From Acinetobacter bereziniae LMG 1003 = CIP 70.12 (GTDB taxonomy: Bacteria; Pseudomonadota; Gammaproteobacteria; Pseudomonadales; Moraxellaceae), in contig NZ_KB849755.1 in assembly GCF_000368925.1 (NCBI RefSeq), forward strand, positions 587,639-651,638: a stretch of DNA of 64,000 nt, written 5' to 3'. The notes below the pieces were generated by a model. That model was not told the origin of the DNA. It worked only from the letters and a program-made list of their open reading frames with translations, and did no database searches. Positions 55,573 through 64,000 of this stretch are shown here, one piece after another (position 1 is the stretch's first letter; each line of letters begins with the position of its first letter). The position numbers were made by a program, and so were the translations under genes.

Positions 55573-57777
55573 ATGAATATTTCGATTCACAACACACGCT
55601 GTCACTCAGCGTTCAAACCAAGCCCTCTGAGTCTTGCGATTGCAGTTTCATTCAGTTTTATATCCGTAGCATCTTATGCAGAGGATATCCAAGAAGATAC
55701 GCCTAAAGCACTTAAAACAATTACCGTCCAAGCTGAAGGAAATTGGCTTGAAGAGGCCAATGCTGAAAAAGTGCATAAACATGCTGGTGCACGTAGCATT
55801 GTTGATCGTAAAAAAATGGATGAATCTGCGGTGACCTCCATTCGTGATGCACTCAAGCAAGTTCCTGGTGTGCAAGTTCAAGACAGTAATGGTACTGGTG
55901 GAAGTGATGTATCACTCAATTTAGGTGTACGCGGTCTCACCTCTCGTCTCTCGCCACGCTCTACAGTTTTGATGGATGGTGTTCCATTATCCTTTGCACC
56001 TTATGGACAACCACAATTATCTATGGCACCTGTGTCAATGGGTAATATTGAATCTATTGATGTCGTTCGTGGTGCAGGTACAGTTCGCTTCGGACCTCAA
56101 AATGTCGGAGGCATCATCAACTTCAATACGCGTGCAATTCCTGAGAAATTATCAGGTTCAGTTGGCTTAACAACTGAGTTTGCTACAGGGACAGACCAAC
56201 TGAAGTACAGTCCAAACCTATTTGTTGGCGGAACAATGGAGAATGGTTTAGGGCTTGCCTTACTCTATTCTGGAACCAAAGGGAATGGTTATCGTGAAGC
56301 CAATAATGACATTGATATTGATGATGTGATGTTGAAATCTTCATATCAGTTTAATGACCAAGATGCTTTGGCGGTCAATCTGCATCATTATGAAGGTCGC
56401 GGTGAAATGCCTGAGGGTTTAACCACCGCTGACTATGCAAAAAATCCTTACCAATCCAATCAATTTCGAAATTATTTTGCAGGTCGACGTTCTGATGTTT
56501 CTGTGAAATATAGCCATAAAGACAAACTGAATAATTTTGAAATCTTAGGCTACTATGTCGATTCTTTCCGTACCAGTGATCTAGAGTCTGCCATTGAAGG
56601 TACTGCAAATAGTCGAATTAGCAACTCTCCACGTGATTATAAATACTTTGGAATTGAGCCACGTTATTCACGTGCCTATAGCTTGGGTAATATGAACAAT
56701 GAAGTGACTGTAGGCTATCGTTATTTACAAGAAGACAGTTCTGAATTTTCAGGCCGTACAACACCATATAACACGACAACAGGCATACCAGGCGAACGTT
56801 TAGCCAATACAATCAGCGAAGGTGGAACCAAAGCTCATGCGCTCTATATAGATAACCGTTTTGGATTAGGCGCGTTTACCATTACCCCGGGTGTACGTTT
56901 TGAATCGATTAAAACACATAATGATTATAGCGCTTATCAAAGTGGAAAATTCATCAATACAGTACATCCAAAAATTAAATCGGATGAATTTCTACCAAGC
57001 TTAGCATTGCAATACAATTTCAATGATCAATGGAATATCTTTGCCAATGCTGCTGTTTCCTTTGGTCCCCAACAATATAATCAGTTAGCAAAAGTTGATG
57101 CAGGACAAGCCGTTACGACACTAGATGGATTACACCCTGAAAAATCTAATAACTATGAAATTGGTACCAAATACCTTGGCAATGGTTTAAACGCAGAACT
57201 CACTGTATTCTACTTGGACTTTGACAAAGAACTGATATTAGAACGTCCTGATAATATTGGTACAGGGATCTGGACCAATCTAGGTGCAACCAGTCATAAA
57301 GGTATAGAGTTGGGCTTAAATTACGATTTTGGGCATCTCTATGACATGCTTGAAGGTCTGAAAGTCTATAGTAATTATACCTATACCAAAGCTGTCTCAG
57401 AGGCTGGAAAATTTGAGGGCAAAGATCTCCCTTACTATTCACGCCATGTGGGGAATTTAGGTCTGAGCTATACATTTGACAAATGGTCGGTCAATGCTGA
57501 TATGTTTGCTCAATCTAAACAACATGCACCTGGCTCAGGTAATATTTATCAAACTGTAGAAAGTGCAGATGGTCGTATCGGGGACATACCTGGATATTCG
57601 ACTTTTGCTGTGCGTACAGGCTATGATTTTGGTGAAGATTTTTATGGTTTAAAAATCGCAGCTGGTATTAAAAATGTATTTGATAAAGAATATTTTACTC
57701 GTTCCTCTGATTCAACAGGTGGAAAGTATGTAGGGCAACCACGCACTTTCTATTTGCAAACTTCAGTTAATTTCTAA
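55573..57777 (+). CDS. TonB-dependent receptor, FecA-like (ferric citrate/citrate siderophore type)
   Basis: A 734-residue outer-membrane receptor. Signal peptide to about 36, TonB-box-like ITVQA near 50, plug domain with SIRDALKQVPGVQVQD, TVLMDGVPLSFAPYGQPQLS, IDVVRGAGTVRFGPQNVGGI, then a 22-strand barrel ending in Phe (QTSVNF). The APYGQPQ and RFGPQNVGG segments are typical of FecA. It lacks the N-terminal signalling domain, and no fecI/fecR pair is present; instead a Fur box precedes it. The ligand could be ferric citrate or a citrate-based siderophore. Confidence 0.9.
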   Translation: MNISIHNTRCHSAFKPSPLSLAIAVSFSFISVASYAEDIQEDTPKALKTITVQAEGNWLEEANAEKVHKHAGARSIVDRKKMDESAVTSIRDALKQVPGVQVQDSNGTGGSDVSLNLGVRGLTSRLSPRSTVLMDGVPLSFAPYGQPQLSMAPVSMGNIESIDVVRGAGTVRFGPQNVGGIINFNTRAIPEKLSGSVGLTTEFATGTDQLKYSPNLFVGGTMENGLGLALLYSGTKGNGYREANNDIDIDDVMLKSSYQFNDQDALAVNLHHYEGRGEMPEGLTTADYAKNPYQSNQFRNYFAGRRSDVSVKYSHKDKLNNFEILGYYVDSFRTSDLESAIEGTANSRISNSPRDYKYFGIEPRYSRAYSLGNMNNEVTVGYRYLQEDSSEFSGRTTPYNTTTGIPGERLANTISEGGTKAHALYIDNRFGLGAFTITPGVRFESIKTHNDYSAYQSGKFINTVHPKIKSDEFLPSLALQYNFNDQWNIFANAAVSFGPQQYNQLAKVDAGQAVTTLDGLHPEKSNNYEIGTKYLGNGLNAELTVFYLDFDKELILERPDNIGTGIWTNLGATSHKGIELGLNYDFGHLYDMLEGLKVYSNYTYTKAVSEAGKFEGKDLPYYSRHVGNLGLSYTFDKWSVNADMFAQSKQHAPGSGNIYQTVESADGRIGDIPGYSTFAVRTGYDFGEDFYGLKIAAGIKNVFDKEYFTRSSDSTGGKYVGQPRTFYLQTSVNF

Positions 57778-57821
57778 TCAGGTTGGCAAATCAGTTTAGA
57801 ATTTCAAATTGTTTTTAATTT

Positions 57822-57858
57822 AAGCACAAATCTCAAAACATGAGATTTGTGCTTTTTT
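57822..57858 (+). terminator. Intrinsic terminator of the TonB receptor gene
   Basis: AAGCACAAATCTCA and TGAGATTTGTGCTT around a 5-base loop, followed by a T-run. Confidence 0.88.
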
Positions 57859-57919
57859 AATTACTTTTATTCGAATATCTTTTATGATTGTTTTCTTAAA
57901 ATAAGTTAGAACTTCTGTA

Positions 57920-58687
57920 ATGGAATACGAAACAATACTGCTGAGTTTGGGGTTCTTTGCGTTTTGCGCGGGTTTAATTGATGCTGCCGTGGGTGGTGGT
58001 GGATTAGTACTCCTACCTGCGTTAATGCATGCTTTTCCGACTCGAAGTTTAGCCACTGTTTTTGGAACCAATAAAATTATTGCTATGGCAGGTACAGTGT
58101 CATCTGCATTTGCTTACTTTAAGAAAGTGACTATCAATTGGAAACTTATCTTGCCGACCATGTTGGCAGCATTTATATTTTCATTCTTCGGTGCGATGTC
58201 TGTTTCCTTAATTCCAAAAGAATTGATGCGCTATATCGTATTCTTTTTGCTTATCTTGATTGCAATCTACACTTTTGCCAAAAAAGATTTAGGTAAGATA
58301 CACACAGTTTTACAAACTGGAAAAAAAGAAATTGCACTTGGTCTATTTTTTGGTGCATTGATTGGTTTTTATGATGGAATTTTTGGACCAGGTACAGGTA
58401 GCTTCTTGCTGTTTTTGTTTGTTAAAGTATTTGCTTTTGATTTTCTAAATGCCTCAGCTTCTGCAAAATTGGTCAATGTTGCCACCAATATTTCCGCAAT
58501 GTTTTTCTTTATTCCCGCAGGGCATATTTTATGGATGGCAGGAATTATTTTAGCCGTATGTAATGTACTCGGCTCTCTCGCAGGAACCGCCCTCGCCTTT
58601 AAATATGGGAGTGGTTTTATTCGAATTTTCTTTCTGATTCTTTTGATCTTTCTAATTGGACGTATGGGATATGATTTATTTTTCTAA
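57920..58687 (+). CDS. TSUP (YfcA-like) family membrane permease
   Basis: A 255-residue inner-membrane protein of about eight helices. The TSUP repeats are AGLIDAAVGGGGLVLLPALM near 17-36 and GALIGFYDGIFGPGTGSFLL near 149-168, as in YfcA-type proteins. It probably exports or imports a small organic or sulfur anion; the substrate is unknown. It is only 62 bases downstream of the receptor terminator. It differs in type from the TSUP gene at 1119-1937. Confidence 0.87.
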   Translation: MEYETILLSLGFFAFCAGLIDAAVGGGGLVLLPALMHAFPTRSLATVFGTNKIIAMAGTVSSAFAYFKKVTINWKLILPTMLAAFIFSFFGAMSVSLIPKELMRYIVFFLLILIAIYTFAKKDLGKIHTVLQTGKKEIALGLFFGALIGFYDGIFGPGTGSFLLFLFVKVFAFDFLNASASAKLVNVATNISAMFFFIPAGHILWMAGIILAVCNVLGSLAGTALAFKYGSGFIRIFFLILLIFLIGRMGYDLFF

Positions 58688-58713
58688 TCCAAATCAACCC
58701 TTCAGATCTGCGT

Positions 58714-59142
58714 TTAGATCGGTTCCCGATGTAAAATAATAGCGTTATAGCCATAATCTAAACTTGAACACTCGACATCAAGCCTATCCCCCCTTTGAGG
58801 GTTTTGTTCAAAGGCGACACTCCATAAAAAATTTGGATCTTGTTCAAAGATATAACAAAGTTCAATACAAGAGATATGATTAAATGCATGATATCGGATT
58901 GAGTTTAATTCACCATTGCTTAAATCCAAGGCAGAAAATTGCTGAATATACTGTTCTCCAAATTGCACCAAATCTGTAACCAAAGGTTCAGCAAGTTTTA
59001 AAAAGTCAAACTGTTGCTCAGGAAATATCTCGGCATATTCATTTGGAATCAATACATCAACCCATTGATTTTCAATGCTGGCAAACCAATGCTGGAATTC
59101 AGAGACATACTGGAAATCTTGAAGTTTAGGAAATTTAATCAT
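58714..59142 (-). CDS. Hypothetical protein, 142 aa, SMI1/KNR4 neighbour
   Basis: A 142-residue acidic soluble protein of no recognised family. It is rich in aromatic residues and begins MIKFPKLQDFQYVSEFQHWF. It follows the SMI1/KNR4 gene after 36 bases in the same orientation, so they are probably co-transcribed. Its size and acidity resemble immunity proteins, but no toxin is nearby. Confidence 0.55.
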   Translation of the reverse strand: MIKFPKLQDFQYVSEFQHWFASIENQWVDVLIPNEYAEIFPEQQFDFLKLAEPLVTDLVQFGEQYIQQFSALDLSNGELNSIRYHAFNHISCIELCYIFEQDPNFLWSVAFEQNPQRGDRLDVECSSLDYGYNAIILHREPI

Positions 59143-59178
59143 TCACCTCTCACACAGTGCTTACAACACAATTAAAAC

Positions 59179-59820
59179 TTACTCAAAATCAGGGCGTGCC
59201 CATCGTTCACTCATATGCCAATTAATGATATCAATCGTTGGATCAGTTTCTAGAAATTCATTTTCATCTTCTAATGCCTCTTCATTCAACTGATATAAGT
59301 CAGCTTGTAAATCCTGACAAAACTGTTGGAGTAAGTCATCAATCGAATTGGCAACCAAAATCCCCACGTTATAATCATGATCAATAAAAATGACCTGCCC
59401 ACTGACACCTAAAGCTGTCGGTGCTAAGTCCAAATATAAACCAGTTCTTCCACCGTCATGTGCAAACTGAATCCAATCTCGATGATAAGCATTACTTGGG
59501 TTAATTTGCGGATCGGCATGTTCTAACACAAAAAGCTCATCCACAAGATCTGCAAGCTCTAGTCGTCTATTTTCAATTGTGGCAAGAGATAAAAACGCCA
59601 TACCATAAAACAAACTTCCAAGGTTCTCTTCTTCATTCATACCATTATGCCAACGGTAGAGTGCTTTAAAATCTTCTGGCAATGTTCTTGAAATCTGATG
59701 TTCAAAGCCTTCAATCTCGACACTGTTTGCCGCAGGATTCAATGACTGCTTGGCAATTTGTGGCGCATGCTGTTCTAACCAGCTTTGTATATCTTCTAAT
59801 TGTTTTTGAATCATTTTCAT
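59179..59820 (-). CDS. SMI1/KNR4 family protein
   Basis: A 213-residue soluble, acidic protein. VEIEGFEHQISRTLPEDFKA, then LYRWHNGMNEEENLGSLFYG and FAHDGGRTGLYLDL are the pattern of the SMI1/KNR4 superfamily. Many bacterial members are immunity proteins for contact-dependent or polymorphic toxins; others have unrelated or unknown roles. No toxin gene was found beside it. It starts an apparent two-gene operon with the 142-residue protein. Confidence 0.8.
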   Translation of the reverse strand: MKMIQKQLEDIQSWLEQHAPQIAKQSLNPAANSVEIEGFEHQISRTLPEDFKALYRWHNGMNEEENLGSLFYGMAFLSLATIENRRLELADLVDELFVLEHADPQINPSNAYHRDWIQFAHDGGRTGLYLDLAPTALGVSGQVIFIDHDYNVGILVANSIDDLLQQFCQDLQADLYQLNEEALEDENEFLETDPTIDIINWHMSERWARPDFE

Positions 59821-59880
59821 TATTCGCGGAAATAACCTTTGACTAGAGTTTACTCAAAAAAATCAAACAATGACAATAAA

Positions 59881-59902
59881 AAAGCCACTCAAAAGTGGCT
59901 TT
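59881..59902. terminator. Bidirectional terminator, desaturase/SMI1 boundary
   Basis: AAAGCCACT, loop CAAA, AGTGGCTTT, with A- and T-runs on either side. It lies 17 bases after the desaturase stop on the minus strand. Confidence 0.75.
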
Positions 59903-59918
59903 CATATTAAAGCATTCA

Positions 59919-61013
<1,095 letters not shown>

Positions 61014-61025
61014 GGTAAAACTCGC

Positions 61026-62093
61026 TTAAATATCAATCACTAAATCAGTCTGAGCTGTATTTACACAGATTCTCAGTAAATTATTTGGTTCCGCATTCTC
61101 TTGACCATTTACCAAGTTTTGCGTTGCGCCCTGTACTTTATTGCATGCACATTTATTGCAGATTCCCATTCGACAGCCATGTTCTGGTTTAACATTTTGC
61201 TGTTCTAGACCGACTAAAATTGCCTGCCCTTTTGGAATTGCTATCACTTTATTGGATTTGGTTAAAGTAACATTTACAAAGCCTGTATCATCTGATTTTA
61301 CAGGGCTTAAACTAAATGCCTCACTTCTAAATTGTTTGGCATTTTCAAACAACTGTTCTGCTGTTGCGACAAAACCTGATGGTCCACAGGCATAGACTGT
61401 ACTCAGTTCTAAGTTTTTAATCAGGTAGAGATACTCTGTATTCAAACGTGTATCCGCTGGTGCTTCTTGTGTATAAAATACATCGAATTTAAATTGCGGA
61501 TATTGCTGTGACAATTGTTCAAAATATTGCTGAAACACCACATCACTTTGCTTTTTAACCCAATACAGTAGATGTACAGGCTGTTGATCCATTTGATGTT
61601 TCGATAATAAAGCCTGAATCAAACTGTACATCGGTGTGATGCCACTGCCCGCTGCCAATAAAATCAGTGGATGTACCGTTTCAGGAAGCAGCATATCGCC
61701 ATAAGGTTGACCAAACTCAATGATGTCACCGATTTGGATATGATCAATCAACCATTGACTAACAACACCTTTTTCAACTTTTTTTACAGTAAGCAAGACA
61801 TGTTGTTGATCCAGTTGTGTCAGACTATATGTACGCTCATAGCGTCGACCGTTGACTTCAACCACGACTGGATGATGTTGACCTGCCTGCCCCATTTTAA
61901 AATGACGATTCGTTTTAATTTTTAGACTTACAGTGTCTGCAGCTGATTGTTTCTTTTCAACAATTTCCCCTAATGCTTGTTGAACAGACCACAAAGGATT
62001 AATTTTTTGTAGCCAAAAATTGGCAGTATCATTCCCCAATACCATATCAAATATAGACGTTACAGGAGATTTTTGCTTTTCAATAGCGTGCAT
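61026..62093 (-). CDS. Ferredoxin--NADP reductase-type electron donor of the desaturase
   Basis: A 355-residue flavin/iron-sulfur reductase. FAD-binding RYERTYSLTQ, NAD(P) region LILLAAGSGITPMYSLIQ and the C-terminal plant-type 2Fe-2S domain with cysteines in HGCRMGICNKCACNKV and RICVN. It passes electrons from NADPH to the desaturase. Start 62093 (MHAIEK) is preferred since GGTGAG precedes it; a start at 62135 lies inside the operator-like dyad. Confidence 0.9.
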   Translation of the reverse strand: MHAIEKQKSPVTSIFDMVLGNDTANFWLQKINPLWSVQQALGEIVEKKQSAADTVSLKIKTNRHFKMGQAGQHHPVVVEVNGRRYERTYSLTQLDQQHVLLTVKKVEKGVVSQWLIDHIQIGDIIEFGQPYGDMLLPETVHPLILLAAGSGITPMYSLIQALLSKHQMDQQPVHLLYWVKKQSDVVFQQYFEQLSQQYPQFKFDVFYTQEAPADTRLNTEYLYLIKNLELSTVYACGPSGFVATAEQLFENAKQFRSEAFSLSPVKSDDTGFVNVTLTKSNKVIAIPKGQAILVGLEQQNVKPEHGCRMGICNKCACNKVQGATQNLVNGQENAEPNNLLRICVNTAQTDLVIDI

Positions 62094-62126
62094 GTTGAGC
62101 TCACCATCTGAGTGAATTTTAATTAT

Positions 62127-62152
62127 TATACACATGTATATATATTTGTATA
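62127..62152. promoter_or_regulatory. Dyad in the desaturase/repressor intergenic region
   Basis: TATACA, 14 bases, TGTATA, within a larger alternating AT dyad between the reductase gene and the divergent TetR-type repressor. Candidate operator of that repressor. Confidence 0.45.
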
Positions 62153-62233
62153 TATAACCGTATTGTATCTAGACATTTCACTTATGTAATCGCAACCGCT
62201 ATAATGAAAAATATTTTAAAGATTTGATAATTT

Positions 62234-62929
62234 ATGAATCCAACGTCAGCATTACCTCAGAACGCCTCTTCTGTTCAAGATCAAATTCATGAGCTTGAAA
62301 AAGTTTCTGTACGTACCGTTGGACGCAAAGCAACCATTACCAAAGAAGAATTATTCCAAGCAGCATTAAATTTAATTGGTCCACAAAAAAGTATTTCTTC
62401 ACTGAGCTTAAGAGAAGTTGCTCGTGAAGCCGGGATTGCGCCGAATAGCTTTTATCGACACTTTAAAGACATCGATGAATTGGCGATTGAATTAATTGAT
62501 CGTTCAGGTGTGGTATTGCGTCAAATTTTGCATGAAGCACGCATCAAGGCCGTAAGACAAAGCAGTATTATTCGTAGTTCTGTAGAAGTTTTTATTGAAC
62601 AATTAGATGCCGATGAAGGTAATCTAAGCTTATTACTGCGTGAAGGCTATACTGGATCAAAACAATATAAATTGGCTGTTGAAAAACAGTTAAATTACTT
62701 TCAACAAGAATTACAGGAAGACTTGATTCGAATTGAGCGAATTAATCACAGTAAACTGACTCATCCTGATTTAGTGGCTAAAGCCATTACACAGTTGGTC
62801 TTTAATATGGGTGCGAATGTGATTGATTTGCCAGCCGCTGAACGCAAGGAAGTTGCGGAGCAAACCATGATTATGATTCGGATGTTACTTGAAGGCTCTC
62901 GTCATCTGGATGAAGCACAAATTAAATAA
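62234..62929 (+). CDS. TetR family repressor, FabR/DesT type
   Basis: A 231-residue regulator. The HTH is LSLREVAREAGIAPNSFYRH (about 56-75), followed by FKDIDELAIELIDRSG, the combination seen in FabR and DesT, which sense the saturated/unsaturated acyl-CoA ratio. The ~25-residue N-terminal extension is typical. Its divergence from the desaturase and reductase genes supports a DesT-like role controlling them. Confidence 0.9.
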   Translation: MNPTSALPQNASSVQDQIHELEKVSVRTVGRKATITKEELFQAALNLIGPQKSISSLSLREVAREAGIAPNSFYRHFKDIDELAIELIDRSGVVLRQILHEARIKAVRQSSIIRSSVEVFIEQLDADEGNLSLLLREGYTGSKQYKLAVEKQLNYFQQELQEDLIRIERINHSKLTHPDLVAKAITQLVFNMGANVIDLPAAERKEVAEQTMIMIRMLLEGSRHLDEAQIK

Positions 62930-62972
62930 TCCCTTTACTTCAACGACCTCATACCATTATAAGCATCCAATA

Positions 62973-63797
62973 ATGAGCAAAAATCAACAGAATATCCGCG
63001 TAGGTATACTTGGTGTGACAGGTAGAATGGGACAAATGCTTGTTCAAGCATCTATTCAAGCTGGATTACACATTACGGTTGCGACAGGCAGAGCCGGAAG
63101 TCCATCTATTGGTCAAGAACTCGGTACATATTTCAATCGAGACTCCTTAGATGTCATCATTTATGAAGACTTAGCAGCAGTTATTCAAAATTGTGATGTG
63201 GTGATTGATTTCACCACAGCTGAAGCTTTGTCTCATCACCTTGAAACCTGTCAACAAGCAAACAAACCAATCATTATTGGTATTACAGGTCTATCTAAAG
63301 CATTGAATCAGCGTATTGTAGAAGCAGCTCAAACAATCACTGTTGTACATTCAGGTAATTATTCCATAGGCGTCAATTTATCAGTCGACTTGGTACGTGT
63401 AGCAGCACAATTACTCGGGCGTGATTTTGAAACTGAGATAATTGAAGCCCACCACCGCCATAAAATAGATGCCCCATCAGGGACAGCCTTGATGTACGCT
63501 GATGCAATTTCCGAAGTAAGGCAGACATCTCTCTCTGATTTCGCTGTTTATCAGCGCTTGGGCAATCAAGCTGAACGAGATCCACAAAGTATTGGATTAC
63601 AAGCAATTCGGGGAGGAGATATCGTGGGTGAACACAGCACGATTTTTTTTGGTCATGGTGAGCAAGTTGAAATCAAACATATTGCAACCAATCGTATGAA
63701 TTTTGCTACGGGCGCTGTTCGCGCAGCAGTGTGGAGCATGACTCAACCATCTGGTTTATATGATATGCAAGATGTCATCCATTTTCATCCAGATTAG
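62973..63797 (+). CDS. dapB: 4-hydroxy-tetrahydrodipicolinate reductase
   Basis: A 274-residue NAD(P)H reductase of lysine and diaminopimelate synthesis. GILGVTGRMGQ is the dinucleotide-binding loop, VDFTTAEAL and GITGLSKALNQ follow, and the catalytic segment is EAHHRHKIDAPSGTAL, with GDIVGEHSTIFFG in the C-terminal domain. Start 62973 is chosen because the family begins close to the loop; the frame is open to 62889, inside the repressor gene. Whether this is the main dapB or an extra copy cannot be told from here. Confidence 0.9.
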   Translation: MSKNQQNIRVGILGVTGRMGQMLVQASIQAGLHITVATGRAGSPSIGQELGTYFNRDSLDVIIYEDLAAVIQNCDVVIDFTTAEALSHHLETCQQANKPIIIGITGLSKALNQRIVEAAQTITVVHSGNYSIGVNLSVDLVRVAAQLLGRDFETEIIEAHHRHKIDAPSGTALMYADAISEVRQTSLSDFAVYQRLGNQAERDPQSIGLQAIRGGDIVGEHSTIFFGHGEQVEIKHIATNRMNFATGAVRAAVWSMTQPSGLYDMQDVIHFHPD

Positions 63798-63830
63798 CAT
63801 TTCAATGCCAACTCACTTTTAAATTTCCAT

Positions 63831-64000
63831 CTAGAGCTTCCATTGAGAACTCAAGCCATTTAAATCTTTATGCCGGAATAACTTTAATAACTTAACGTGA
63901 GTTCGACGCAAGCACACCTTTAACTTATTGAAAAACAATAAATTTATGCGGAGTCTTGCTGAGTTTTCATCCATTTTTTGGATCAGCCTGCGGCTCGCCA
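63831..64000 (-). CDS. Possible partial ORF at the right edge
   Basis: A minus-strand frame enters from the right edge and runs about 56 codons to a stop at 63831-63833. The translation is basic (RRLIQKMDENSARLRINLLF, then RTHVKLLKLFRHKDL) and of no known family. The end of this region may instead be untranslated or part of a repeat or mobile element. Confidence 0.25.
   Translation of the reverse strand, partial: ASRRLIQKMDENSARLRINLLFFNKLKVCLRRTHVKLLKLFRHKDLNGLSSQWKL

Noticed and set aside
63798..64000. Start of an rRNA operon or IS at the right edge
   Set aside because: No rRNA or IS signature could be recognised in the 200 bases available.

Overview
The window looks like chromosomal DNA of an Acinetobacter species. 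It is A+T-rich. It carries the adjacent dat-ddc pair for 1,3-diaminopropane that is typical of the genus, an Acinetobacter-like MutS, a split pqiA-pqiA-pqiB-pqiC operon, and a desaturase/ferredoxin-reductase/FabR-type trio. The genus call is inference from gene content; no 16S or tRNA gene was seen.

Layout. 1-4.1 kb: an AraC regulator divergent from a TSUP permease, then a Bcr/CflA-type efflux pump facing its probable TetR repressor, with a perfect 16-bp palindrome before the pump gene. 4.1-8.3 kb: small hypothetical and membrane proteins, an orphan minus-strand terminator (possible sRNA), two tandem BLUF photoreceptors and a flavin-binding stress protein. 8.3-9.3 kb: a complete IS630-type element with a frameshifted transposase. 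9.6-12.2 kb: DJ-1/PfpI protein, a frameshifted PNPOx pseudogene, a GNAT acetyltransferase and a VOC protein. 12.7-16.5 kb: the pqi (MCE) operon. 16.9 kb: hemerythrin-like protein.

17.4-34 kb is a very A+T-rich accessory region. It holds a LysR regulator and an unknown protein, a seven-gene chaperone-usher fimbrial operon with two paralogous tip-type subunits, a small Cys-containing protein with two poly-T tracts, a decayed IS5-type transposase inside about 3.4 kb of near-empty DNA, and a YadA-like trimeric autotransporter with an ESPR leader. Two kinds of surface adhesin are therefore adjacent.

34.4-43.7 kb is the most unusual block, a lipid-modification locus. A minus-strand operon runs desaturase - FAD oxidoreductase - DUF1365 - cyclopropane-fatty-acid synthase - DUF1295 - second CFA-like methyltransferase - sensor kinase. 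It meets tail to tail a plus-strand operon of NTF2-like lipoprotein - chalcone-isomerase-like protein - OmpR-type response regulator. Both operons carry an 11-bp-spaced direct repeat (TTCACA-N5-TTCACA and TTCACA-N5-TTCATT) upstream of their first gene, so the regulator may control both. The set resembles proteobacterial modules for methylated, cyclopropane or furan fatty acids.

44-64 kb is mostly housekeeping: a dicarboxylate symporter, mutS, a GNAT gene that seems to start at ATT, fdxA, an M15 peptidase lipoprotein, ddc and dat, a SIMPL protein, a FecA-like receptor with a Fur box, a second TSUP permease, an SMI1/KNR4 pair, a desaturase/ferredoxin reductase pair divergent from a FabR/DesT-type repressor, and dapB at the right end. 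Many genes are separated by clear intrinsic terminators, which are listed. No CRISPR array, tRNA, rRNA or prophage was recognised.
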